This document shows, in pieces, positions 49,870 to 61,161 of a stretch of DNA of 64,000 nucleotides (within the stretch, counting starts at the first letter, position 1; every line of letters begins with the position of its first letter). The notes under the pieces are model-generated. The model had not been told where the DNA came from. It searched no databases and worked only from the letters and a program-made list of their open reading frames with translations. Made by a program: the position numbers and the translations under genes. The DNA is taken from positions 16,554,001-16,618,000 of the forward strand of contig OY292278.1 of NCBI GenBank assembly GCA_958496175.1. Reading direction: 5' to 3'. Origin of the DNA: Sisyra terminalis (taxonomy: Eukaryota > Arthropoda > Insecta > Neuroptera > Sisyridae).

Positions 49870-50640
49870 GCTATTTTTGGTTTTAACTTGACGGTGAGTG
49901 CCTAAATGAGTAATATTTTTTTCTATTTATTATTTGAGAAAGTTTTATCACTAATCGTTTAGCTTTATACTCTATACAGTATCCTTCATCAATTGAATGA
50001 TTACAATCAACTCCTCCAGCTGAACATTCATATTCTGAACTTTCTTTATTAACTTATTTCTAATATGGCAGATTAGTGCAATGAATTTAAGCTTCATACG
50101 TAAATAAAAATTTTTTATTAGAAAAATAACAATAAGATGGTTTTAACTTGACGGCATAAACTATTTAGAACCATAAAACTACGATAATACATATTTACTA
50201 GGATTGAAAACATTGGAAAATGTATTCCTTTCCAATGATTTTTGTCATCAGTCAACCCTGGTTTTAAAATGAACTTTTCCTAACCATCCTTCATTTGCAC
50301 AGATCGGAAAAAAAGGAAAATGAATAGACAGCATTTTTTTTAATACAAGCAGGAGTGTAAAACGTTTGAGCTTTAAAAATTTGCTCTAATGACACTTTTT
50401 CATGGTTCTCTTAGTAAAATGTCTGAAACGTTAGACGACGCTATTTTTAAACTTGAATCAAGAATAATTAATGATAGCCGAATTTATTTTCATAATGAAC
50501 ATTATCGGCAGCGTTAACAGGAAATAATAAATGGAGACATTATCCGGTGAAATAGACCAAACGGTCAAACAGCTGTTGAGTTTGATAACGGAGCTAATTA
50601 AACAAGAAGTTAATTAACAGAGCGATGGATGACGTTATAA
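49870..50640. other. No gene seen
   Basis: AT-rich, grading into more balanced sequence from 50500 on. It lies 3' of the candidate terminal exon at 50658-50947 on the minus strand and could include its 3' UTR. Confidence 0.45.
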
Positions 50641-50657
50641 TGGCCGAAACGTACATT

Positions 50658-50947
50658 TTACACATTCATCGGCAAAGATATCGAATCGAATTGTGCGTAT
50701 TCAAATGAAAGTGGTTCACTCGGAAAATTCATGTGCACTTTTCCAACATTTACATTCCTACCTTCTATCTTCGATAAATATTCAGGATTCGCTTCGGTGA
50801 AGCTCGTCGGCGATAAGCTCGGTGACGACTCATCCAAAGCACTATAATTTGTTGAAATCACACAATTCCGCGATGACGCACTTAACTTATATGAACTATC
50901 ACATTCGTGGATTCTCGCACTACTTTTATATTTGCAAGTACTTGAAC
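50658..50947 (-). CDS. Candidate terminal exon of an unidentified gene
   Basis: On the minus strand a pyrimidine-rich stretch ends in TTTAG at 50948, a plausible splice acceptor. The following 290 nt stay open for 95 codons to a TAA at 50658. The frame has no ATG start, as expected for an internal-to-terminal exon. The peptide is Ser/Thr-rich and well mixed: it starts SSTCKYKSSARIHECDSS, passes ALDESSPSLSPTSFTEANPE and ends FDSISLPMNV. Base composition is much more balanced than the surroundings, and no repeat match in the window explains it. It would suit a cytoplasmic tail of a receptor or adhesion protein, but I do not recognise the family. Reading the block as a decayed element cannot be excluded. 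Confidence 0.35.
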
Positions 50948-51129
50948 CTAAATGATGAAACGAAAAATAAAGCTTTAATTACCATTTGGATTTTCAGGGA
51001 AAAATAACAAAAAAATATATATGTGAAATAAAAATGACCATACATGGTTCGTGAAAGCTTTCACTCGTGTGAAAATTTTTCCCGACCGACGAAAAGCAAT
51101 CAGTGGCTTCGGAACAAATTCGACTAACA

Positions 51130-51216
51130 TTAAGCGCGGGTAGACAAACCACAGTGCCCATAGCATTGATCATCCACCCTCAATGTGCCAAATTCCTCAT
51201 CTAGTTGAACTGCATT
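51130..51216 (-). CDS. Candidate upstream (penultimate) or alternative terminal exon
   Basis: On the minus strand, TTTTCTGTTTCAG is followed at 51216 by an open frame reading NAVQLDEEFGTLRVDDQCYG and then HCGLSTRA before a TAA at 51130-51132. The other two frames close within 18 bases. A possible donor (GTTTGT) after position 51150 would leave phase 1 and could join in frame to the acceptor at 50947, giving HCG-SSTC. If unused, the exon would be terminal by itself. Both alternatives are inferred from splice-like signals only. Confidence 0.25.
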   Translation of the reverse strand, partial: NAVQLDEEFGTLRVDDQCYGHCGLSTRA

Positions 51217-51239
51217 CTGAAACAGAAAATCTTTTATTT

Positions 51240-52855
51240 AACAAGGAATGCAATAGTAATTGACTACATCAATGCATTGAATGCAAATTAAATATTCAAG
51301 CAATTTCGTTGCATTATTAATTCAAAAACTAAAAACATATGCTTAACGAAACTAACATTAAAAAACAAATAACTTGCAATAAAAAAATCAGAAACAATTT
51401 ATTAATCTTAAAAACCAAGTCTTCTTCTGAAAAAACGATAACTATTAGGGGAAAAAGGGATACCAAAAGACTTACTACTAAAGAAATAGAACTTTGTTTT
51501 ATGGTAGATAATTTAGAGGATTAAAAAAATGTTGCCATTATTGTTACGCTTATGCGGTTAATTTTTATTTTTACGAATTCGTTAGGATTTATTAAAGGAC
51601 ATATAAAACTAACACCATTTATTTTAATACAGTCACGTTTATTATTACATACTTCATTACTTATTTTAACGATTGTTGGAGTTTATTTCAAACTTTGTAA
51701 CCTGAACTAATCGTAACTGTTAACAGATTCGAAACTGTTCTGGCGACGGTCGATCGCTTTATTTATATAACTATTTGTCACGTTCTGGAATGTTTCAGAC
51801 TGTTCCAGGCACTTTTCGTAGATTCGAATAATTTCTATCTCTGTACACTCTACATTAGAATCTCACGGAAAATGTTCTGAAATGTCTTCCGTCTCTCCTC
51901 AATCTCATTGTTGAAACTTTTGAATATTCTAAGGTGGCTTCATTATTTTAAGTAAATAGGTGTTAAATTTAAGTAAAAAGTGTTAAGAAATAAAAAAGGT
52001 AAAACTCAATTAAACCCACGGTAAAGGAGTTAAAAAATATAAATTTTATTTGCTTTTAGAAAAGTTAATTAATGTACAAATTTATAAAGTCCAAAATATA
52101 CTTCCTCTATATTTAACCATTTCACCAATCTAAAATATCACTAATGACACTTAAGTTGCAAAAATGGGAGGTACAAATCAAAAGACAATTTCCGGTAAAA
52201 CAATTATCAACTTTGGTAAACTGCAAAAAACTGTTCTTTAACAAAAAAAAAAAAAAAAAAAAAACAAAGATATAATTAATTAATAATAATAGATATCATT
52301 AATTAAGAAAATACCAATTTTCTATTCTTATATTTTATTAAAAATCGGCAACAGTATTGACTTTTGTGTTGTTTCAAGTTTTAGAAATTTTATATCTATT
52401 TTAAAATGATTATTGGAAAATGTATCTTTCTTGGCATATTTAAATATTTGTTTCCATTTTTTTTTCAATTTCATAAGACTACAGAATCGAAGCTTTAAAT
52501 ACCTCAAATAAGTTTAAAAAAATTACTGTTAACAGACTTTTGATTGCATTTATGGTATGATTTCCATATCAAACGGCAAATTGCACCAGGGGTTAGGATG
52601 TTTGTCATCTACAATATGATGCCCAATTTTTACAAGTTCCGGATTCAAAATCGGAAATTATGAGTTTGTAACCGAATTTTTATACGCAGTTCCTAGTCAT
52701 TCCTCTTTTAACACCTCTATTACTCTTACAAAAAAATTTTTTATCCGTGAAATTTTAAGAATCAATTTAAAATCGATAAATCAAACTCCTCATCATACAC
52801 TACAATCCAGAAAATTTCAGTTCTATCTCAATTGGTTTTCGAAAAAAAAAATAAT
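51240..52855. other. No gene seen; a GC-richer patch at 51660-51930
   Basis: Around 51700-51920 the sequence is less AT-rich (for example TCTGGCGACGGTCGATCGCT), which could be a decayed LTR, a 5' exon or a regulatory region; I cannot decide. A 26-A run sits at about 52239-52264. Confidence 0.4.
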
Positions 52856-52859
52856 TGCT

Positions 52860-53480
52860 TTTATTTAATTAATAAATCATTATTTAAGTCGTTTAACACA
52901 ATTAATTTTTTACAACACATTTCAACACGGCTAGTTGCCATCATCAGGTGGTATTTTTACTTTATCAATTAATTTTTTAAGTTGTTAGTAATTGGTCGTT
53001 AAGGATATTGGTTAGACCCTGTTTGTAAGTTCATATATGATCGTTTCTTGGAACTATAAAGGGTTACTTTAGTCGTTAAGATGCCTTATCAAATTTGAAG
53101 ATTGTTTAAATTTGAAGTTGAAATTTCCAATTGAAATTTAAAAATTTGAAGTTAAATTAAGTTTTTTGGGGGTGAATGCTCCTTGTATCTAGTTCCAAAA
53201 GATCTTCTACTAGTTAGGCCAACATAGACTTTTTCACATTAAGCACAATTAATTTTATAAGTTCTGTTTTTTTTTCTTTTTTGATTTAGTTGATTTCCCA
53301 TGATTTAATCATTTTCGTGATGTTATTTGTCGAAAATGCAATTACAATATTTTTTTTCCTTAGAAACTTAGCAATTGTTAAGGTAAATGTAATATTTAAA
53401 CTTGATTTTATATATTTCTTCAGTCTTTCAGTAGAATTGGATGGATTGACTTAATCCATCGTCAACAAAATTAATTGAAA
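52860..53480 (-). pseudogene. Penelope-like element relic: linker, GIY-YIG endonuclease and 3' terminus
   Basis: On the minus strand, 53400-53310 reads AKFLRKKNIVIAFSTNNITK, the linker just before the endonuclease. Then 53270-53170 gives, with frame changes, a GIY-YIG-like KLIVLN / CNECEKVYVGLTSRSFGTRY and KEHSPPKN, matching Y.L.C..C.K.YVG.T.R.F..RY.EH. Beyond it, at 52948-52916, lies the terminus motif CCTGATGATGGC, a short GGC/GCC hairpin, then GTTGAAATGT, followed by AT-rich sequence. Coding relic and terminus are therefore in the order expected for the 3' part of a Penelope-like retroelement. It is dead. Confidence 0.8.
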
Positions 53481-53484
53481 ACAA

Positions 53485-54553
53485 TAATATTGGTACAGGT
53501 GCTTCAAAAGATGACAAACACCAAAATCTCATGGAAGATACGGAAATGTAAGCCTCATAGACATAGGAATTAAGGAAGGTCTAGAAGAAATTAGTTAGAT
53601 GGATTGGGGAAAATCATGAGAAAAACGGAAATTGAAGAAAAAGCTTACGCTTTAAAGTGTCATAGTTGATTGATTTTGTTACTATTTTAAGCTATTTCGC
53701 TATTATTTAGTTAAAATTTGTCCCAGAAAAATATTTTAACGATAAACAAGTTTCAAATACATAAATAATCATTCTATACTGTTTTTCCGACCATTTTTTA
53801 AAAAATATTTCAATCAGGAAAATATTTTACTTGAATTAAAGAATTTTTGTTTGACTAATTTATAACTCACTTTTGCCATTTTTACTCTTAATTGTAGTCA
53901 TTTTCTCAATTTATTATATCCTTTACCTTTATTTTAAATGAAGTGTATTTTTTTTAATATAACAAACATAATTTTAAGACCCCGAATGACGTCGGTGAAC
54001 CATACATTCCAAAGTTGCGTTTAGGTATTCGTATACGTATTGGCATTGAATATGGGAGTGGTATTCTTAAATTTTCAAAATTTCAATAATCAAAACAAGT
54101 GAATATGTTTAAATCTTGCAATCTCATTGGCTAATTATCTCTTACATTGGAGTGGGTGTACTGTTATCAGATATAAGAGCATTTCTTATCCCTTTTGTCG
54201 CTGAACATATATAAAGCTTAATGATAGTAATGGATTAATACTTTCTTGAAATATTTTTAAATAAATCTTGGAAAAACATTATACTTGAATATTTGAATAA
54301 CTGAAATATTTCTTTTTTTTGATTATATTTATGTGGAAATTCAGATTAACCCGGAGCAAATAATTTTGATTATATTGAATTAAAATATATTTTTTAAGAA
54401 TCTATATATCTTTTAAGTATCTTTAATTTTTTTTTCCAAGGCTGGTTTACTATATTTAAAGCTTTAGACCCTTTGAATTCTATTCTGACAAAACAAAACT
54501 TTTTTTTTCGGTTAATTGAATAAATTAATCCACAAATAAATATCCCTTAACAT
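53485..54553. other. AT-rich DNA, no gene seen
   Basis: I see no supported feature in this stretch. Confidence 0.5.
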
Positions 54554-55623
54554 TAGGGTGTCCGTTATTTCCCAAATTGATTTTTTTTCAGCGATCGCCC
54601 CCTGAATTTTTAGTTTAAAATATAAAAAAAATATCCAATACAATTAAGCTCTAAATTTCTTGATTAAACCGTGCCGAAATCATGTTACTTTTACCAGTTA
54701 AATAACATGGGATTATTTGACTTTTTACTTCTAATTTTTTTCCTGAGAAACAAATAGATATAAAGATTTAAAATTACATTATTCTGACGTAAAATTTAAC
54801 GCTCTACAAAAAAGGTTTCATATGAATTTTCGCTTAAATCACTCCATTAAAAGTTATTCAATATTTAACTTGAATTAATTTGTTTAATTTGTATTTTGTA
54901 ATTTATTCAACATTTAATTTGTTGACTTCAAGTTCTAAGAAATTTCTCATATATGGCGTCAGGTGAAATGGTAAAAATTCGAATTTTAATTGAACTTTTG
55001 TTGGTAGTCTCATTGATTAGTATGAAATTCATTTCGTAGGTACAAAATATTGATTAAAGTACGAAAATTTATCCTGGATAAATTGAATTTCACGACTATA
55101 GCGAATTCGGATCTTATGTCACTTGTTTTAATTATCAAAAAATGATTTTTTTTGTTTAACTTTCAGTTCAAGCCATAAAATTTACACAAATAATCACTGG
55201 CGCTCTAATGATAATAATTTTTATCTTCTCTTCCAATGATTTTATAGTTAAAAAAAGTAAAAATGAGCAAAAAGTTGAAAATATTGCAAGTTTTATACAA
55301 GGCACAAGTTGAGTGTTGAATAACTTTTAATTGAGTGATTTAATCGAAAATTTATAAGAAACATTTTTTGTAGAGCGTTAAATTTTACGTCAGAATAATT
55401 TAACCTTAAATCTTTTCATTCCTTTGTTTCTGAGAAAAAAATTAAAAGAAAAAAGTCAAATAATCCCATGTTATTTAAATGGTAAAAGTAACTTGATTCC
55501 GGCACGGTTTAATCAAGAAATTAAAAGCTTAATTGTATTGGATAATTTTTTTTATATCTTAAACTAAAAATTCAAGGGACGATCGCTCTAAAAAAATCAG
55601 TTTGGGAAATAACGGACACCCTA
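54554..55623. mobile_element. 1.07-kb MITE with about 315-bp TIRs (GGGTGTCCG family), complete
   Basis: Both ends read GGGTGTCCGTTATTTCCCAA inward. The inversion extends to about 54873 on the left and starts about 55310 on the right, roughly 315 bp with scattered differences. TA lies at both outer edges (54554-54555 and 55622-55623 in the coordinates given), and slightly further out each side has CTTAA. The centre (54874-55309) contains GATGGCGTCAGGTGAAATGG and TTATCCTGGATAAATTG, shared with the half copy at 48189. No transposase is encoded. Confidence 0.85.
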
Positions 55624-55629
55624 CTTAAG

Positions 55630-57340
55630 ATAAATAAGAATCTTTTTTATTGATTTTTTTCTAGCATTAAGAAGCAAAATTTAATTTTACCAAACATTTT
55701 CTTTAGCATTTTTTAAAAATAAATAATAAATTTTCTAAAGAAGTAGTCTCTAGTTTACTCAAAAACTTAACATTTGTTCAAGAAGTCTTTATTCGTAAGT
55801 CATGACTTTGATTACCTGAATTCCATTCTGTAATAAAAGCTTGAGCTTTACGTTACAACGTCTAACATTGTTTTAGTAGTAAATTTTCATTTGTTTGTAC
55901 TAGTTCTCTAAAAAAAAAAAACTATTCTCTTCATTTTAAAGTCTTTATAAAATTCAATGGAATGTTCAACTGGAAAACTTTGTTTTATTAGTTGGCTTTC
56001 GTAGAAATCAAGGCGAAAACTTTATGTTAAAGTACAAGAGCTTTTTCATAGTTGATCCATTTTACAATTCACATTCAATATATAACGGTTTTATTGAATA
56101 CATGGACGCAAATTACTTTTTTCTATTACATTTTTTTGTTCTTTTGTTCACGTCGTAAAAATGACAAAATTCTATGACTTGATTCATTTAAAAAAAAAAA
56201 ACATAGACTGTAAAATTGAATGGCAATAAAAATTTCAATTTTAAATTTTAAAACGGAATAAGCCAGCTTTACGATTATTATTTTTTTTTTGCCAATAAAA
56301 GTATCGATTTTTTGCCTTTTTCATATAACTAGGTGTTGCTTTTTATTTTTATGACAAACCTGGTTTATAATTATCTTTTATAAATCATTTTACTTATTAG
56401 AATTTAACCAACTTATAAAATTTAATTATTTAAAGTCTCTATTTTATCAAGCAATTTTTTGGCTGAAATCCATAACAAAGCTTCTTAACAAATTTGCCAG
56501 AAACAGAATACTGATTATACACTATTGTAGATCAAATTAAAACGTGGGATATAAAAACCAATCTAGGGATAAGTAAATTATGCATTAAAACATCAAAACT
56601 CGTGATTTTCCGTTTATGATTTTGTCATTAATTATATTATTATTTAATTAACAATGTGAATTGTTGTTTTGTCCTAAATTGATAGCGACAAATCTTTCAC
56701 AATTGTATGATTAATTTCTACAAAAAAAAAGGATCATAAAACTTTACACCACTCTAAATCACATCATAATGGTGTCAAAATTGTATATGAGTTTATAACA
56801 TTAAAGTACAAATAACTAAGGAAAACTTTTGATAGTATATTAAAATAAATTTGCTTCTTATCCAACGCTATACTCTAACTATAAAATTTTCTTCTAAATC
56901 GCAAAACTATATAACTGATAAACATTTTCGTGCTATTTAATATGTGAATTTGTTCCACTATTCCTAGTAGCAAAGTGTATATATTTACATTTACCTACTG
57001 CATAGATACCAAGCAAAAAATTGATGAAGTATGCATATCGATTCTGTGATTTGATTAATTAAAAAAATACAGATTGATTTTAATATAGTGCAAATTCAAT
57101 TATATCTGTTTATTTAAGTCCATTGCATAAGTGTGTTTGAATTTCCATCGAAAGTTTTTTCATCAACACTGTAAATAGAAAATATTCATTATGGAAAATC
57201 TAAACGAAAAATGTTACTTTAAAATAATTTCATTACTCCACAAATGGAATAAATTAAATTTTATACCAAAAGAAGAAAAAAAATCATTGAATTTTTTTAT
57301 CTATTTATCAGTTACTTCTTGCAATTATGAGTCAATTTGC
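55630..57340. other. AT-rich DNA, no gene seen
   Basis: I see no supported feature in this stretch. Confidence 0.55.
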
Positions 57341-57349
57341 TTGCGATAA

Positions 57350-59040
57350 AATGGTTTGAAGAAGGACCTCTGAAAGAAATCTTCTTCTACATATCCTTAT
57401 CTGCTATTGGCTCATCTATTAATTTATCTGGAGTTATCCTTTTGAGCCGCTTTTATCCTTTTTAATTCAGTAGGGAATGAATTATTGGGTTGATGTAGTT
57501 ATCCAATCTCTCAAATAGAGTCTAACTTTTTGGCCCAATAATACTCTGAATGGCCTTTATTTTGAGTTCCAGAGAAGGAATTCATTTGTTACATACCGAT
57601 GCGTCTGCAATTCCTCGTATAATTTAAAATTAAGATTTCTGAAGTATCGTGATAGAAAATTTACTGGCTCTAGTCCAAAGTTCCAATGGAACTTATAACA
57701 GCTATAACAGAACCATAATGGAATTATAACAGCTTTGTATAAAAGGATTATGTTTTCTATTGGCAGTTATGATTCTTTACTGATGAGCCAATACAATATC
57801 ATTTGAAGTTTGGTAGGATTTGGGATCTTTTCTTTGCAATGTGGATTCTCCCGATTAGTCTCTTGTCCTGATGAAGTCTAAGATATTTCACTGATTCTAA
57901 TTTTAGAATAATCTTGCTTTTAAATTGTTGGACAGCTACCTATTCTAAGGGTGAAGCTAACAAGAGTAGTTTTTGTTTCATTAAATTTAATTCTCCACTT
58001 TGTTGTCCAGGTTTATATAAAGTTGAGATGATGTTGTAGATTGGTTTCTGAAATTCTGGAATTCTTATTTTTAGCTATTATGATTGTATCATCTGCAAAT
58101 ATTTCTATTTTAGTAGCACCAGTAGTTGGTAATTTGGCGATATACAAAAGATATAGAATGGGGCCCAGTTTACTTCTTTGCGAGACACCTGCTCTCATTT
58201 GTATTTGATGGTTCCTCTTTTACTATAGTCCTCAATTCCCAATATTTCAGATAGAATTTCAGAAGTTCATAGTACATAGGGGTACGCTTTTCCTTATTTT
58301 ATATAATAAATCGTCATGTCATACTTTGTCAAACGGTTGACTAATGTCTAAGAAGACCAATGTTCCATAACTTCATTTATTGTATTGACCACCCATTGTA
58401 TGACATATCTGGATTGTAGAATGGTCATGTTTAAATCCAAACTGATAGTTAGGGATATCTGTCAAGGAAGATAGAATTATTTGCAGAAGTCTTTCAAGAA
58501 ATTTAGAGTTAACGAGGAGTAATAGAGCAATAAGATAATATGAGATTTGAATCCATGCCTGGCTTTTGATCAATTATTACTTCGGCATTTTTGTGAATTG
58601 GCTTAACGTTTAAGTCTCATTATAACATTAAATAAGAGAAGAATCTTTAGAATTGTTCAGTGTGGAAGCTCTTTTAAAATTTTGGCACTTATTTGCTTAT
58701 TATTCCAGGTGTTTTTTTATGTTTAATTTTTGTTTTTCATTTTTGATGTCTTTGGAAGTGAAAAATAGAAGATTCATAGAAGTTGATTCTGTTGCATTGA
58801 TAAAGTCTAATATCTCCTGATCTATTGCATTATGATTTGGAATAAATACCTCTGATTAGTGGTTTACAAATTATAATTATAGACCAGCTTTTTCTTTATC
58901 ACTTTTTACCCATGCATTTGGTGTCGAGTCGCTTCTAATGGACGAATTGAGTTCGATGGACTTTGAATCTATCCTGTTAGCCCTTACTGTTTTCCATTTT
59001 GAACTACCAGATTCAATCAAGCCATTTATGTTTAAGGCAT
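57350..59040 (-). pseudogene. Old Jockey-type LINE ORF2 relic
   Basis: On the minus strand, in order and with many stops and shifts: SSKWKTVRANRI and WVKSDKEKAG (about 59000-58900, matching SLWKTTKKIK and WARTDREKAE of the intact element); TSKDIKNEKQKLNIKKTPG-like (about 58760-58700); NSKFLERLLQIIL and IPNYQFGFKHDHST (58520-58420); GVSQRSKLGPILYLLYIAKLP (58190-58125); and FADDTIIIAKN with the ADD catalytic pair (about 58100-58065). The 3' end near 57350 resembles the tail after the thumb. It is collinear with the 42544-44277 copy but much older, and in the opposite orientation. Confidence 0.85.
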
Positions 59041-59049
59041 ATTTAAAAA

Positions 59050-60955
59050 ACTTCCCTAATTGAAACTTTTAAAATAAGACCAATTAAAACTTCACTAATA
59101 GAAAATGGCTTTCCCAATCCCAAAGTTTGAAAAATAAATCAATGCATAAAAATAGTATAAAAATACAAACTTAAATACCGCTTCTTTCGATTGAGTTCTT
59201 TTGGTACTGGTTCTTGGATTTTTGCGATTTCCGTCGCCATCAAATATGTTAAAATATTTTTTTTTTTTTTAATTTATTTAATGAAAAACAAATATTATTA
59301 TTTGAATATATTTTATTTGTTCGATATTTGAATTAGAAACCTTTAAAAATTGCTAAAAAAATAAGTACCTAAAATATCATTAAAACTGACATGCTCAATT
59401 TCTTACTCAATCATACCAGAAAATCATTAATTCGGTTTCACATCTGTGAAATTTGAATATTAAACACTTATATTAATAACTACCAAATTTAACACATGTG
59501 TGAAGATCAATTGGAAAGTCAATATTGACATGATTGTAAAAGGGAGTAATTAGTAATATACCACTTTCGTGCGGATAAAAGCAAATCCTTCACAACACAT
59601 ATTCAAGTACATACCTATCCCAATATTAATGATTATATATTACATTAAAATTAAGCAATTTTCTCTACAAAATCAATGAAAAAACTACCGCTTTTCTGGG
59701 TTTTCCGTGCTCAGGAAAATCTGAAAATTAAAGAAGAACAGGTATCTGGACAAAAGTTCCGAAATTTTTTGCTTTCTTTACTTTCGTCATAATTTGATTA
59801 ATTTTTTTTTAAATTTTGTTCAATGAAAAATTGTTTTTTTTTTATTTTATTTGAGAATTTCTATAACAAAATGGATACCATAGTCAAGTCGAAAAGTTTT
59901 TTTTAAATTACTACAGGAAGAACCCGAATTTGCTCCGAAGGTCGGAAAATTGGTTTTAAAGAAAAGATATATTCACTGGATCATTGAATATTCAGCTGTA
60001 TTATGTTTAAATGTCAAAAAGCTATTTAGAAAAATATTTTTTGTGGTAGAAAATTGTTCGGCTTACTCTTCAAACCGATGAAAAAATTGCCAATATTTTT
60101 AAGTCAACCTTTTACAACTGTCGTTGAAAACTAGAAATACATATTATAGTTTAGTCATTTAAATAGGGTTGTAAGTTTCAGCTTATTTCAAGACTCTAGG
60201 GTTTGTAAAAACCTATAAGTTTTATGACATTCGAAAATTTGCTAGTCAAGAGATTCATTTCTGCTACTTCCTAATTTAAAAGTGGCTATTTTGGTTTCTT
60301 GCCCATTAGCAGGCTTAATTGAGTTACGATTCCTCGTAAACAACCCCAATTTTAACCCATAAATGACACTTTTTACTTAAGCATATATTTTTCATTAATA
60401 AGCTCATGTTAAAATCGTACCTTTCGGTATTTGAATTTATATGTATTCTATTTGTTGACTAATGTTAAATACTTTGTGTAGGAATTGAACTCTTATGGTG
60501 TTGATTTTGCAATTCTCACAATGTTGAAATTTATGTATTTATTTCACCAGATACATAAGCATGCACTTACAATGTTCAATTCTTTAATTAAATCTGTTAT
60601 AATTAAGATGAAAGTAAATATGCAACATCTTTTTGATATATTTAATAAAATTTTAATTCCCAACTTTGTCGTAAACACCCACAACAAGCATAATAATTAC
60701 AAAAATATATTATGATATTTAACATCATCTATCCTAAAAGCATAATTGGTGACTAGGATTGGATACAGTTTTCGTATAACACATCATAACACGTCAAGAA
60801 ACATAACTTGGGTTTAATTTATATTTATTAGAATTAAAGATTTAAAAATGAATTCAAATAGTTGGGTATATCACTGGAAAATGTGAAAAGTGGATTGTTA
60901 AATTTTTAATAGATTTTCCGAAGTTAAAATGGGTATAAATTATTTACCAAAAAGT
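59050..60955. other. AT-rich DNA, no gene seen
   Basis: I see no supported feature. It lies 5' of the CFAP298 gene and may contain distal regulatory sequence. Confidence 0.5.
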
Positions 60956-61044
60956 TTCACAATGTAACCAGGAAATAGTTTTCAAACGTGTCAACAAAAC
61001 AGAAAGAGCTTATTTGCTTGACGAATTAAATTTAAATCCCCCAT

Positions 61045-61067
61045 CCAATAGCGTTGTTAGGGGTAAC
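61045..61067 (+). promoter_or_regulatory. CCAAT box and X-box-like inverted repeat upstream of CFAP298
   Basis: CCAAT occurs at 61045-61049 and GTTAGGGGTAAC at 61056-61067, a perfect GTTA/TAAC inverted repeat about 95 bp before the ATG. RFX-family factors bind X-boxes (consensus GTTRCC, a short spacer, GGYAAC) close to the start of ciliary genes. The right half-site GGTAAC fits that consensus exactly, while the left half GTTAGG fits only its first four bases. This is a candidate only. Confidence 0.4.
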
Positions 61068-61161
61068 GGTATCCCAGCAATGGTTTCCAATGTAATTGAT
61101 CAAACAATACAACGAAACAAATCTGTCAAGTTTTTAATTAAACTAATATTTTCCTGCGAAA

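Noticed and set aside
51550..51930. A solo LTR starting at TGTTACGC
   Set aside because: No matching CA end with flanking 4-6 bp duplication and no primer-binding or polypurine tract could be found. The patch is recorded only as GC-richer DNA.
52590..52680. Second tRNA-like sequence (GGTTAGGATGTTTGTC ... GGATTCAAAATC)
   Set aside because: The B-box word has an extra base, no acceptor or anticodon stem forms, and no related copy is seen in the window.
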